Shown piece after piece: positions 18,871 through 27,151 of a stretch of 64,000 nucleotides of DNA; positions within the stretch are counted from its first letter, which is position 1; each line of letters begins with the position of its first letter. Both the position numbers and the translations under genes were made by a program. Under the pieces are notes generated by a model. The model did no database searches. It saw only the letters and a program-made list of their open reading frames with translations, and had not been told where the DNA came from. The DNA lies in assembly GCA_002295885.1 (NCBI GenBank), contig DBGM01000045.1, positions 95,400-159,399 of the forward strand, written 5' to 3'. The DNA comes from Phycisphaerales bacterium UBA854 (GTDB lineage Bacteria; Planctomycetota; Phycisphaerae; Phycisphaerales; SM1A02).

Positions 18871-19314
18871 CTACTCCGCTTGCTGCTTTCGAGTCGCCTG
18901 TCGACCCGATCTTCTCAGGGGCTCAGTCCAGACTGCCGTTCCCCATGCAAGTCCCACCAGAAAGCACGCAAGGTAGGAAAAAAGAAGGTTGGCGGGGTCT
19001 GGAGAAGAGGCGGAGTATAGCAAGATCACCAAGCCGATGGAGCCGCCGACCCGCAGGATCGAGTGCAGGATCCAGAGGTTCATCCAACCGGTCGCCGGCC
19101 GCGGTCGCCAGGGGGTCACCATCAGGTCGGTCCCTACTCCGACGGCCGCGACGATGCAGCCGGACCACAGGCCGATCAGCCCATTCGGCCACGATCCATT
19201 GAGGCCGCCGATCACCAGCCAGAGCAGCCCGACCCCCAACGGGCCGGCGGTTGAGGCCAGCAGGAGCTTTCCCGTGGGCAGGGGCATCAGGGGCATTCCG
19301 GCGGGATGAGTCAT
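18871..19314 (-). CDS. Small four-helix membrane protein of the atp operon (AtpI-like)
   Basis: 147 residues with four hydrophobic segments: GKLLLASTAGPLGVGLLWLV, GLWSGCIVAAVGVGTDLMV, WILHSILRVGGSIGLVILLY and LLFSYLACFLVGLAWGTAVW. Position and build match the AtpI or AtpR-type proteins that precede the a subunit in many atp operons and help c-ring assembly or ion supply. The ATG at 19314 overlaps the stop of the upstream gene by 4 bases, and its stop abuts the atpB start. Exact family membership is inferred from context. Confidence 0.7.
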   Translation of the reverse strand: MTHPAGMPLMPLPTGKLLLASTAGPLGVGLLWLVIGGLNGSWPNGLIGLWSGCIVAAVGVGTDLMVTPWRPRPATGWMNLWILHSILRVGGSIGLVILLYSASSPDPANLLFSYLACFLVGLAWGTAVWTEPLRRSGRQATRKQQAE

Positions 19315-19583
19315 GTTCCTGCCCCCGGGGGGCCCGAATCCACCCGTCCGGCGGCCTGACTGGCCTTGAGGGCGGTTCGGATGAAGCTGGTCATCCCCAC
19401 GACGACGCCCATGGAGGTTCCGATGATCAGGAAGATCTTGTCGGTTCCCACCCATTGATCGACCAGCCAGCCCAGCAGGAGCCCGGCCAGGATCTCGCTG
19501 GCCATCGTGAAACCCATGGCGGACAGCTTCCAGAGTCTGGCCATGGAGTCGGATCCGGCCGATGAAGGGTTGTGTGGAGGCAT
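19311..19583 (-). CDS. AtpZ/AtpI-type small membrane protein, first gene of the atp operon
   Basis: 90 residues. After a polar N-terminus (MPPHNPSSAGSDSMARLWK) the sequence LSAMGFTMASEILAGLLLGWLVDQWVG followed by IFLIIGTSMGVVVGMTSFIR gives two helices in the GxxxxxGxxLGxxLDxxxG pattern of the AtpZ/F0F1-ATPase gene 1 family. These proteins act in assembly or in Mg2+/Ca2+ transport. The start is chosen at the ATG at 19583 because it gives this family N-terminus. It leads the operon that continues to atpA. Confidence 0.75.
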   Translation of the reverse strand: MPPHNPSSAGSDSMARLWKLSAMGFTMASEILAGLLLGWLVDQWVGTDKIFLIIGTSMGVVVGMTSFIRTALKASQAAGRVDSGPPGAGT

Positions 19584-19671
19584 GTTCTTGATGGTAGCAG
19601 TACGGAACCGGGTCGTTTCCCGGCTATGATGGGGGGACCGGACGGATTTCCCCAGTGGATTGGAGCGACCT

Positions 19672-20229
19672 GTGAGCATTGATGATCGGGACATCATCGA
19701 CGTGACTCCGGCTCGAATGAGCCGGGCGGACCGTCTTTTTCTTCCCGCCGTCTTTAAGGGGCTCGGGACGACCCTTCGCCATTGCCTGGGCAATGTGGGC
19801 CGGGACGGCAAGAACAAGAAGTACCTCTGGGTCGTCCAGTATCCCGAGGAGAAGCGGGATGATCGCGACGTGGAGGAAGGCGGCCAGTGCCGCGAGACCT
19901 TCCGCGGCGTCCACCGGCTCAATCGGGACGAGGATGGTCGGGTCCGGTGCGTGGCATGCTTCATGTGTGCGACCGCATGTCCGGCCAACTGCATCCACAT
20001 CGTGGCCGACGAATCCCCCTGGGAGGACCGCGAGAAGTACCCCAAGCAGTTCGACATCGACGAGCTGCGGTGCATCTTCTGCGGAATGTGCGAAGAGGCC
20101 TGCCCGGTGGACGCCATCGAACTGACTCCCCGCTACGAGGTCGTCGGGCTGACTCGAAACGAGATGATCTTCGACAAGTCGAAGCTGCTCGAGATCCACG
20201 ATCAGACCATCGAGGAGAAGCCCATGTAG
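19672..20229 (+). CDS. nuoI: NADH-quinone oxidoreductase subunit I, 2[4Fe-4S] ferredoxin
   Basis: About 185 residues. Two cluster motifs are clear: CVACFMCATACPANC and CIFCGMCEEACPVDA, the CxxCxxCxxxCP pattern of the NuoI/TYKY protein that hands electrons to cluster N2 in complex I. The TLRHCLGN and KNKKYLWVVQYPEE segments before the first cluster are typical of NuoI. GTG at 19672 has GGAG 6 bases upstream. No other nuo gene is in the window, so complex I genes are dispersed. It is divergent from the ATP synthase operon across an 88-base gap. Confidence 0.9.
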   Translation: MSIDDRDIIDVTPARMSRADRLFLPAVFKGLGTTLRHCLGNVGRDGKNKKYLWVVQYPEEKRDDRDVEEGGQCRETFRGVHRLNRDEDGRVRCVACFMCATACPANCIHIVADESPWEDREKYPKQFDIDELRCIFCGMCEEACPVDAIELTPRYEVVGLTRNEMIFDKSKLLEIHDQTIEEKPM

Positions 20230-20347
20230 GGCTTCGCCCACGGTCGGTGGCCCCCGCACCACCTCGTGTTGCAGAAATACAACATCGCTTTTCGTCGCGT
20301 TCCGGCCGGTTCCGCGCATACTTCAGTCAAGAGGGGGAGAACCGCCC

Positions 20348-20725
20348 ATGCCCAGCCGGAGCATGTCCATCCTGTCGATCGGCCTTCTGGGTCTGGCCTG
20401 CCTGCAGTGCGGGTGCCAGTCCGGCTCCGACGTGGCGGTGGAGCGTTCCCCGGACCGGGGGATGCATCGCACGCTGAACAGCCAGCTGGTCCTGCCGGGT
20501 CCGGGCCTGCTGGAGCTGGCCGGTTCGGCCGCCTGGCCGGGCGGAGAGCTGAATGTCCTGAATCACCGCCGAAACGAGGCCCTCGGAGCGGATCGAATCC
20601 CTCTGATGGCATCCGTGGACGAGGCCGAGGTCCGGGTCTGGGATCAGCAGTGGATTCTCAACGGCCGGTCGATGGAGAACTATCTCCGCTCGACCCGGTC
20701 CATCCAGTTCCGGGATCAGCCCTGA
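20348..20725 (+). CDS. Small lipoprotein, unknown function
   Basis: 125 residues. The signal peptide (ILSIGLLGLACLQCGC) ends in a lipobox, with Cys near residue 23 as the lipid-modified residue. The mature part is about 100 residues with no membrane segment and no family I recognise. It includes a WPGGELNVLNHRRNEALGADR segment. GGGGGAG stands 8 bases before the ATG. Its partners are not evident. Confidence 0.7.
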   Translation: MPSRSMSILSIGLLGLACLQCGCQSGSDVAVERSPDRGMHRTLNSQLVLPGPGLLELAGSAAWPGGELNVLNHRRNEALGADRIPLMASVDEAEVRVWDQQWILNGRSMENYLRSTRSIQFRDQP

Positions 20726-20779
20726 GAGCGGCCTCCCGGGGCCGGTTTCTTGAACCGTTCTGAATCAGCCTTGCCTGTC

Positions 20780-20808
20780 TTGACGGCCCTCAGGGGGGTC
20801 GCCATACT
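20780..20808 (+). promoter_or_regulatory. Sigma-70-type promoter of the HU gene
   Basis: TTGACG (20780-20785), a 17-base spacer and CATACT (20803-20808) match the house-keeping promoter well. Transcription would start near 20815, giving a leader of about 195 bases before the HU ATG at 21011. The leader contains a possible uORF at 20961. Confidence 0.7.
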
Positions 20809-20960
20809 GGAATCAACTCGTATGGAGGGTCGGAACACGATCTGACGCCTCCTGGCACACACTACGAGTGCCCAGTTTGGAGGGACCGATTCGAGCATTT
20901 CCCGATTCACACCAGTGCGGGAAAGGTTTCGTTCCAGTTCGTTTCGGTTTAACAGGACAG

Positions 20961-21011
20961 ATGGTTGTCGGGCGTTGGGGACGTTCGACCATGGATGAGG
21001 CGACAACCTGA
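20961..21011 (+). CDS. Possible 16-residue leader ORF coupled to HU
   Basis: ATG at 20961 follows AGGACAG and encodes 16 residues (MVVGRWGRSTMDEATT) that end in TGA at 21009-21011. The stop shares a base with the HU start (TGATG), an arrangement typical of translational coupling. The sequence ACAGGACAGATGGT around its start is repeated exactly at 58466-58479 in the nusA leader. Translation is unproven. Confidence 0.3.
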   Translation: MVVGRWGRSTMDEATT

Positions 21012-21367
21012 TGGCCACCACGACCAAGAAGGATCTGATTGACAGGATTGCCGAGGAGACGAACCAGAAGCGGACGGTGGTGAAGGCCACGGTCCAGAGC
21101 TTCCTCGACAACGTCATCGTCGAACTAAGCAAGGGCAATCGTCTTGAATTCCGCGACTTCGGGGTCTTTGAGATCCGGGATCGCGCTCCGCGCATGGCAC
21201 AGAATCCGAGGACGCTCGAACGCGTACCGGTGCCCGCGAAGCGAACCGTGAAGTTCAAGGTCGGCCGGCTCATGCGGGACGCGCTCGAAGACAAGTCCGA
21301 TGGGGACGGGATCAAGGCCGATAGCACGGTCGAGGTCACGGCCATGCCGAGCGTGGTCGCCCAGTAG
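21011..21367 (+). CDS. HU/IHF family DNA-binding protein
   Basis: 118 residues with the bacterial histone-like fold: TKKDLIDRIAEETNQKRTVVKATVQSFLDNVI (helical dimer part), NRLEFRDFGVFEIRDR (strand), the arm RMAQNPRTLERVPVPAK with Arg and Pro for bending, and KVGRLMRDALE. After residue 95 the tail is an unusual acidic and polar extension (DKSDGDGIKADSTVEVTAMPSVVAQ) not found in most HU proteins. Whether it acts as HU or IHF cannot be decided here. The gene has its own promoter and a long leader. Confidence 0.92.
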   Translation: MATTTKKDLIDRIAEETNQKRTVVKATVQSFLDNVIVELSKGNRLEFRDFGVFEIRDRAPRMAQNPRTLERVPVPAKRTVKFKVGRLMRDALEDKSDGDGIKADSTVEVTAMPSVVAQ

Positions 21368-21503
21368 ATCGACCATGACCTCCGAATCAGGCCCTGCCGG
21401 GCATTCATCCGGCCGCAGCTGATGCTGCGCCCCACCTTCGCCGACGTGCGAATTCGTACCGGCGATGTCGTGTAGGATGCACGATTCAGAGGAGAGAAGT
21501 CCC

Positions 21504-22994
21504 ATGGGGAAGGCCCCGGCGAAATCCGAGTACGGTTCCGGCAGCAGCCAGCGGCGCGAAGGCGACATGCGGCAGCTGTCGACGCTCCTCGAGACCCTCC
21601 CCCCGCATGCGATCGAAGCGGAGATGAGCCTCCTTGGTTCGATCCTGATCGATCCCAACATCATCGCCGACGTCATCCAGGTCGTTTCCGACGTGAACGA
21701 CTTCTACAAGCCGACCAACGGTGAGATCTACGCGGCGATGTGCAGTCTGTACGAGGAGCATTCCTCGCTCGACATCGTCCAGCTCCACCAGCAGCTGATG
21801 GATCGGGAGACGCTCAGCGCCGTCGGTGGCCTCGACTATCTCGTCAACATGGCCAATGCGGTGCCGTCCGCCGCCAACGCGACGCACTACGCCCGTCTCG
21901 TCAAGGAGAAGGCGGTCATCCGTCAACTGATCGAGGCCGCGGGCGAGATCCTCTGCGACGCCTACGGAAGCCCCGACGAGTCGAGGGACATCCTCGAGAA
22001 TGCCGAGCGGAAAATCTTCCGGATCGCCCAGCAGTACGAGACACGGCAGGCATCGAGTCTGCAGGATCTCATCACCGTCACGATGGAACAGATCGAGGCG
22101 CGCGAAGGAAAGACCATCACCGGCGTCGGATGCGGATTCTCCGAGCTCGACCGCATGACCGGCGGTCTGCAGCGGGGCGAGATGATCATTCTCGCGGCCC
22201 GCCCCTCGATGGGAAAGACCGCCTGCGCCCTGAACATCGCGGAGCATGTGGGGCTGCAGGGGCAGGGTGTCGCCGTCTTCAGTCTCGAGATGAGCGGAAC
22301 CCAGCTCGTCCAGCGGATGCTGGCATCACGGTCCCGCATCAACGGAGACCGACTGCGGCGGAACATGCTCGAGCCGGCGGACTTCTCCGCCCTCATGGCG
22401 GCCTGCGACGAGATGCAGGACGCTCCCATCCACATCGACGACACGCCGGGTCTCAACCTCGTGCAGCTGCGTGCCAAGGCACGTCGTCTCAAGCAGCGGC
22501 ACGACATCGGAATGATCGTCATCGACTACCTCCAGCTGATGTCGTCCGGCCATCGGGTCGAGAATCGCCAGCAGGAGGTCAGCGAGATCAGCCGTGGCGT
22601 CAAGGCGATGGCCCGTGAACTCAATGTCCCCGTCATCTGCCTGAGCCAGTTGAACCGGGCCGCCGAGCATCGCGAGGGACATCGTCCGCGCATGAGCGAC
22701 CTTCGTGAATCGGGTTCGATCGAGCAGGATGCGGACGTGATCCTCATGCTGCACCGCGAGGAGTACTACCACCCCGACGAGGAGTGGAAGAGTGCGAATC
22801 CGGACAAGCTCGGCCAGGCGGAGATCATCATCTCGAAGCAGCGAAACGGGCCGACCGGCATCGTCAACCTGCAGTGGGATGCGGCAACCACGCGCTTCCA
22901 CAACTATTCGTACAGCGCTCCCCCCGCGGACATGCCCGCCACGGTCGTGCCGCCCTCGTCAGGGGTGATCGACGACGACGATCTGCCCATCTGA
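21504..22994 (+). CDS. dnaB: Replicative DNA helicase
   Basis: About 496 residues from the ATG at 21504, which has AGGAGAG 7 bases upstream. The N-terminal domain (PPHAIEAEMSLLGSILIDPNIIADV, VQLHQQLMD) and a RecA-like C-terminal domain with Walker A ARPSMGKTACALN, IGMIVIDYLQLM (Walker B), ICLSQLNRAAEHR and DLRESGSIEQDADVILMLHR are all in place. It unwinds DNA ahead of the replisome. The stop is inside the 3' end of the oppositely oriented exchanger gene (36-base overlap). It follows HU by 136 bases. Confidence 0.96.
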   Translation: MGKAPAKSEYGSGSSQRREGDMRQLSTLLETLPPHAIEAEMSLLGSILIDPNIIADVIQVVSDVNDFYKPTNGEIYAAMCSLYEEHSSLDIVQLHQQLMDRETLSAVGGLDYLVNMANAVPSAANATHYARLVKEKAVIRQLIEAAGEILCDAYGSPDESRDILENAERKIFRIAQQYETRQASSLQDLITVTMEQIEAREGKTITGVGCGFSELDRMTGGLQRGEMIILAARPSMGKTACALNIAEHVGLQGQGVAVFSLEMSGTQLVQRMLASRSRINGDRLRRNMLEPADFSALMAACDEMQDAPIHIDDTPGLNLVQLRAKARRLKQRHDIGMIVIDYLQLMSSGHRVENRQQEVSEISRGVKAMARELNVPVICLSQLNRAAEHREGHRPRMSDLRESGSIEQDADVILMLHREEYYHPDEEWKSANPDKLGQAEIIISKQRNGPTGIVNLQWDAATTRFHNYSYSAPPADMPATVVPPSSGVIDDDDLPI

Positions 22995-24029
22995 CCCGGA
23001 TTCCGTCCGACCTTCGACCGCAGGCGGCTCGTTCGTCGGGCGGTCGGTTGCGGTCCAGACGGCGCCACCGATGGTCACCGCGTAGAGCACCAGCAGCAGG
23101 CAGCCCTCCGGGCGGCCGATGCTGCGTCGAGTGAGGGCCATGGGCCAGAGCAGCAGGGTGAAGACGAGCATGGCGCCCAGGGCCCACCAGCCGCCCGAGG
23201 CCGGTACGGCGACCGGGTGGACGATGCTGGTGATGCCCATGACCAGAACGATGTTGAAGAGGTTGGAGCCCACGACGGTTCCGACGGCCAGATCGGGCTG
23301 TCCCTTGCGGGCGGCGATCACGCAGGTGGCGATCTCGGGCAGCGTGGTGGCGATCGCGACGATGGTCAGACCGATGAGCACCTCGTCGACCTGCAGCATC
23401 TGCGCGATGCCGATCGCGCCGATCTCCGCGGCCTTGCCGCCGGCGACCAGCATGCCCAGTCCCAGCACCAGTGCGATCCAGCAGAGCCAGGGGGATCGGG
23501 AGATCAATCCGCCATCGTCCTCCGGGGGGACGGCGTCCGTCGCCAGGGCATCGCCCTGTTCACGTCGTCCGATCCGGTACCAGTGGAACGCGATAGTGAC
23601 GACCGCAAGCACGAGGACGATTCCGTCGAGCCGGTTGTAGCCCGGTGCGCCATCGACTCCCGGCGGCAGCCAGGTCTGCAGGACGAAGAGGACGGTTACG
23701 ACCATCAACCACGGAAGTTCGAGACGGATGATGCGACTGGAGACCAGCAGGGGGGCGATCAGTGCGCTGAGTCCGATCACCAGTCCGATGTTGGCGGCGT
23801 TGGAGCCGACCACGTTGCCGAAGGCGAGACCGGTTTCGCCGTTGGTCGCGGCGACGACGTTCAGGGCCAGCTCCGGAGCACTGGTTCCGAAGGCCACGAT
23901 GGTCAGTCCGATGACCAGGGTCGAGACCCCCAGCCGGCGGGCAATCACCACGGCTCCGTCCACCAGCAGTTGGCCGCCCAGCAGGAGGAGCACGATGCCT
24001 GCGGCCAGCAGGAGAAGCATCATGAACAT
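22959..24029 (-). CDS. CaCA family cation exchanger (Na+/Ca2+ type)
   Basis: 356 residues with about ten membrane helices. The two alpha repeats are clear: VIGLTIVAFGTSAPELALNVVAA followed by GLAFGNVVGSNAANIGLVIG, and IGLTIVAIATTLPEIATCVIAA followed by LAVGTVVGSNLFNIVLVMG. Each alpha repeat carries the Thr/Ser-x-Pro-Glu residues that bind the ion. A soluble loop lies between them (RREQGDALATDAVPPEDDG). It exports Ca2+ or another cation for Na+ or H+, and the ion cannot be read from sequence. It ends inside dnaB on the opposite strand. Confidence 0.9.
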   Translation of the reverse strand: MFMMLLLLAAGIVLLLLGGQLLVDGAVVIARRLGVSTLVIGLTIVAFGTSAPELALNVVAATNGETGLAFGNVVGSNAANIGLVIGLSALIAPLLVSSRIIRLELPWLMVVTVLFVLQTWLPPGVDGAPGYNRLDGIVLVLAVVTIAFHWYRIGRREQGDALATDAVPPEDDGGLISRSPWLCWIALVLGLGMLVAGGKAAEIGAIGIAQMLQVDEVLIGLTIVAIATTLPEIATCVIAARKGQPDLAVGTVVGSNLFNIVLVMGITSIVHPVAVPASGGWWALGAMLVFTLLLWPMALTRRSIGRPEGCLLLVLYAVTIGGAVWTATDRPTNEPPAVEGRTESGSDGQIVVVDHP

Positions 24030-24183
24030 TCTGAAGGCTCCTGGAGGTCATTCGCCGCTGATTTCAAGAAGGTCCGCATCAGCGACGAGGATTGTACGTC
24101 AGACCCCTGTATCGACGATTATGACCACATTACCGCTGCAACATTTCGAGAGCTCCATCTCCGGGAGCCGCACTGCGAGTCGC

Positions 24184-24762
24184 ATGAGCACTGATCCCGA
24201 CACATCCGGATTCCAGGACGTCCTTCGTCGGGCCTCGGCCGGGGACGAACTGGCCTGGCAGCAGGTCGTCGATGCGTACGGCTCCAGGGTCTACGCGCTG
24301 CTGTTCTCGCGGTGTCGCAACGCGGAACTGGCTGAGGAACTGACGCAATCGACGTTCTGCACCGTGGTGACGAAGTTGTCGGCGTACGACGAACAGGGGA
24401 AATTTGAGCCTTGGCTGTTCCGAATCGCCATGAACCGGCTTCGGGATGAGATGCGGCGGCGGGGCCGCCACGCGGTCAATGTCGCCAATGACACGCTTTC
24501 AACCATGGAAACGACGCCTCGGATCGAATCCGACCCGGGAGCGGGGGGAGAGCAGCAACTGGAGCTGTCCCGGGCCCTGCGGGAGGCCGTTGCCTCGCTG
24601 CAGGAGTCGGATCAGGAGATTCTGCACCTCAGGCACGTCTCGGGGCTAAGTTTCAAACAGATCGCTCAGGTCCTCCAGCAGCCGCTTGGCACCGTTCTGG
24701 CCCGCCATTTTCGGGCCTTCAAGCGGCTCAAGGAGATGATGGGCGTGGATGAGGAAGACTGA
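24184..24762 (+). CDS. ECF RNA polymerase sigma factor
   Basis: 192 residues. Region 2: GFQDVLRRASAGDELAWQQVVDAYGSRVYALLFSRCRNAELAEELTQSTFCTVVTKL, with the recognition segment FEPWLFRIAMNRLRDEMRRRGR. Region 4: LQESDQEILHLRHVSGLSFKQIAQVLQQPLGTVLARHFRAFKRL, a helix-turn-helix. The start at 24184 is preferred; an in-frame ATG at 24121 would add 21 residues that do not look like sigma. A membrane protein gene follows after 71 bases and a secreted protein gene after that, so this is probably a sigma/anti-sigma cassette. Confidence 0.88.
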   Translation: MSTDPDTSGFQDVLRRASAGDELAWQQVVDAYGSRVYALLFSRCRNAELAEELTQSTFCTVVTKLSAYDEQGKFEPWLFRIAMNRLRDEMRRRGRHAVNVANDTLSTMETTPRIESDPGAGGEQQLELSRALREAVASLQESDQEILHLRHVSGLSFKQIAQVLQQPLGTVLARHFRAFKRLKEMMGVDEED

Positions 24763-24833
24763 AATACAGGAAATCAGGTGCGATATGCCTGCAATTCAAC
24801 CGGATCGACCATCGTTCTAGGAATGAACACATC

Positions 24834-25397
24834 ATGGACCAACGGCCAGTACAACCCGAACACACCCTCTCCCGGGAGCCCCTGGGGGATGATTTCACCG
24901 ATCGTGACCGGCAGTTCGATCAGCTGATCAGCCGGACCATCGGAGAGGTCACCAGTCCCCCTGGGCTCACCGACCGGGTCGTCGCGGCCTCGTTGGAGGA
25001 ACTCCGGCGGACCACCGGGCCCATCCCGTTCCCCGTCGGACGGGTCCGAACCCGGTCCGTGGCGGCCCAGTGGCTCGCCATGGCCGCGTGTCTGGGTCTG
25101 CTGGTCGCCGGTGGCTGGCTGGTGATGCAGTCCACGGCCCCCCGAGCGGCCACGCCGACGGGAGGTGAACTGGTCGCATCGGATCCGATGCCGGTCGACG
25201 TCACGCCGGTGGCGATCTCTCCAGCGGCGGAACTGGTGCTGCTCGAGACGAGTCGTCCCGCCGCTTTCGATGATCTTTCTCCCTACGTCGCCACGCGTGA
25301 TCTTCGTTTCGACGATCTCTCCGGTGATCTGGTCGCGGTCCTGGATGCCATCCAGAACCCGGTCATGGGCACCTACGATCTGGAGTTCACTCCATGA
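24834..25397 (+). CDS. Putative anti-sigma factor, single-pass membrane protein
   Basis: 187 residues: a charged cytoplasmic N-terminal part of about 80 residues (DFTDRDRQFDQLISRTIGEV, PGLTDRVVAASLEELRR), one membrane segment near residues 82-100 (WLAMAACLGLLVAGGWLVM) and an outside domain of about 85 residues. No zinc-finger motif is visible. The role is inferred from its position just after the ECF sigma gene, and no family motif supports it. The stop overlaps the next gene by 4 bases (ATGA). Confidence 0.6.
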   Translation: MDQRPVQPEHTLSREPLGDDFTDRDRQFDQLISRTIGEVTSPPGLTDRVVAASLEELRRTTGPIPFPVGRVRTRSVAAQWLAMAACLGLLVAGGWLVMQSTAPRAATPTGGELVASDPMPVDVTPVAISPAAELVLLETSRPAAFDDLSPYVATRDLRFDDLSGDLVAVLDAIQNPVMGTYDLEFTP

Positions 25398-26116
25398 ACA
25401 TCGCACTTCGTTCCCTTGTTGCATGCGGTCTTGTCGCGGCGTGCATGATGGTCGTACTGACTCCGAATCCGGTTGCGGCGATGTCCGACGACTCGGTCAC
25501 GGCGATCCGGAAGACCATCCGGGAGAAGCCGACGAAGACCAAGAAGGAGGTCGCTCCGGTCATCGCTCCGTCGAACCCCCGGCGCCCTATCGCGTCGCCC
25601 GACCTGTCCCAGGCCTTCGTCGATCGGTGCCTGGAGGTTGCGGATGAACTCGATCCCGAGTTCGCCAAGCAGCTCCGCACGTTGTGCGAACAGGATCCAA
25701 CGGAATTCGAACGGATCATTCGTCGCCAGGGACCGCGTCTGACCGGGCTGGCCGAACTGAAGGCATCGGATCCCAAGCTGTACCAGTTGAAGCTGGTCGA
25801 ACTCCGGGTCGACGCGTCCGTGCAGCGTCTGGCGAGCGAGATCCGTGCCGTCCGGCGCGATTCCCCCGACGATGCGGACCGGATCGATTCCCTGACCCAG
25901 CAGCTGCAGGGGCAGCTGCAGATCCGTCTCGGGCTCGAACTCGGCAACCAGATGCTCTACATCGAACGCATGGAGCAGCAGCTCAAGGAACTCAAGGCCC
26001 AGGTCGAGCGCCAGCGGGCCGAGTTCGACTCGGTCGTCCAGGATGAACTCGCCCGACTCACCGGTCGCCCCGATCCGGTCGAGGCCGCCCGAGCCCCCGC
26101 GCCCGCATCCCCCTGA
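25394..26116 (+). CDS. Secreted coiled-coil protein of the sigma cassette
   Basis: 240 residues. A signal peptide (SLVACGLVAACMMVVLTPNPVAA) is followed by a basic spacer (KTIREKPTKTKKE) and then helical, charged sequence: FAKQLRTLCEQDPTEFERIIRRQ, VQRLASEIRAVRR, and QLKELKAQVERQRAEFDSVVQ as a coiled coil. It ends in an Ala/Pro-rich tail. The start overlaps the upstream gene by 4 bases, so the cassette has three translationally linked parts (sigma, membrane protein, secreted protein). The helical, charged build vaguely recalls CpxP/Spy periplasmic sensors, but no LTxxQ motif is visible. Confidence 0.6.
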   Translation: MNIALRSLVACGLVAACMMVVLTPNPVAAMSDDSVTAIRKTIREKPTKTKKEVAPVIAPSNPRRPIASPDLSQAFVDRCLEVADELDPEFAKQLRTLCEQDPTEFERIIRRQGPRLTGLAELKASDPKLYQLKLVELRVDASVQRLASEIRAVRRDSPDDADRIDSLTQQLQGQLQIRLGLELGNQMLYIERMEQQLKELKAQVERQRAEFDSVVQDELARLTGRPDPVEAARAPAPASP

Positions 26117-26140
26117 CCCGATCAAGTACCATCGGAAGCG

Positions 26141-27151
26141 ATGAAGCACACCGATGTCGCCGGACGGATTCGGCCACCTCGATCCATGCACCTCATTGGC
26201 TGGTTCGGGATCGGTGTCCTGTCGTGCGTGTTCCTGCTCTGCGTGTGCAGTCTGCCCTGGACACTGGCCCGCACCGCCGACGGCGCCAATGCATCCCGGC
26301 GATTCGAATCGGCCCGTCCGAGGCTGGCGATGCTGCCGCCGTCGTGGGCGGCGCATTCGGAGGATGAAGCGGACACCGTGGAACGCGAGGATGCCGGCTT
26401 CCTCGTCTTCGGCACGGATCGGCTCGGTCGGGATCTCTTCGTCCGTGTGCTGGCCGGTGGAGGGATCAGTCTCGCCATCGGCATTGCGGCCGCGATCTCG
26501 GCGCTGGTCATCGGAACCCTGTGGGGCACCTGTGCGGGCTGGGCGGGCGGTCGGACCGATGCGTTCATGATGCGGATTGTCGATGTCTTCTACGGGCTTC
26601 CCGCCATTTTGCTGGTCGTGCTCATCGCGGTCGCGGTGGACGGGGTGCGTGATTCGTTCCTGAGCGGCGGCGGCGGAGATCCGGGAGTCGGACTGCTCAT
26701 CAACTGTCTCACATTGTGGCTGGCGATCGCGGCGATCAGTTGGCTGACGATCGCCAGAGTGGTCCGGGGCCAGGTCCTGAGCCTGCGTACGCGACCGTTC
26801 ATGGAGGCGTGCCGCGCGATCGGGGTTCCGCGCCGTAGACAGTTCCTCCGGCATCTGCTGCCCAATCTCGCCGGTCCGATCATCGTCTACGCCACCCTGA
26901 CGATTCCCATGGCCATTCTCGCCGAGGCCTTCCTGAGCTTTCTCGGGATCGGCGTCCGCGAACCGCTGCCCAGCTGGGGGAATCTCGCTGCGGACGGGCT
27001 GGCCGAGATCAACAGCGTGCGCAGCCGCTGGTGGATCATCCTGTGGCCCTGTCTGTTCATCGGGATCACCCTGGTGGCTCTCAACTGCGTGGGTGAGCGG
27101 CTGCGTCTGGCGGTCGACCCCCGTCAACGTGCGGGAGGGGTGACGGGATGA
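26141..27151 (+). CDS. Oligopeptide ABC transporter permease, DppC/OppC-like
   Basis: 336 residues. The N-terminal helix (LIGWFGIGVLSCVFLLCVC) is followed by a long outside loop (about residues 42-92) and then the binding-protein-dependent permease core: GTDRLGRDLFVRVLAGGGISLAIG, the EAA-type cytoplasmic loop FMEACRAIGVPRRRQFLRHLLPN and the last helices ILAEAFLSFLGIGV. GTDxxGRD is the DppC signature. A stop-start overlap of 4 bases links it to the ATPase gene. The matching DppB-type permease, substrate-binding protein and second ATPase are not in the window. Confidence 0.88.
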   Translation: MKHTDVAGRIRPPRSMHLIGWFGIGVLSCVFLLCVCSLPWTLARTADGANASRRFESARPRLAMLPPSWAAHSEDEADTVEREDAGFLVFGTDRLGRDLFVRVLAGGGISLAIGIAAAISALVIGTLWGTCAGWAGGRTDAFMMRIVDVFYGLPAILLVVLIAVAVDGVRDSFLSGGGGDPGVGLLINCLTLWLAIAAISWLTIARVVRGQVLSLRTRPFMEACRAIGVPRRRQFLRHLLPNLAGPIIVYATLTIPMAILAEAFLSFLGIGVREPLPSWGNLAADGLAEINSVRSRWWIILWPCLFIGITLVALNCVGERLRLAVDPRQRAGGVTG

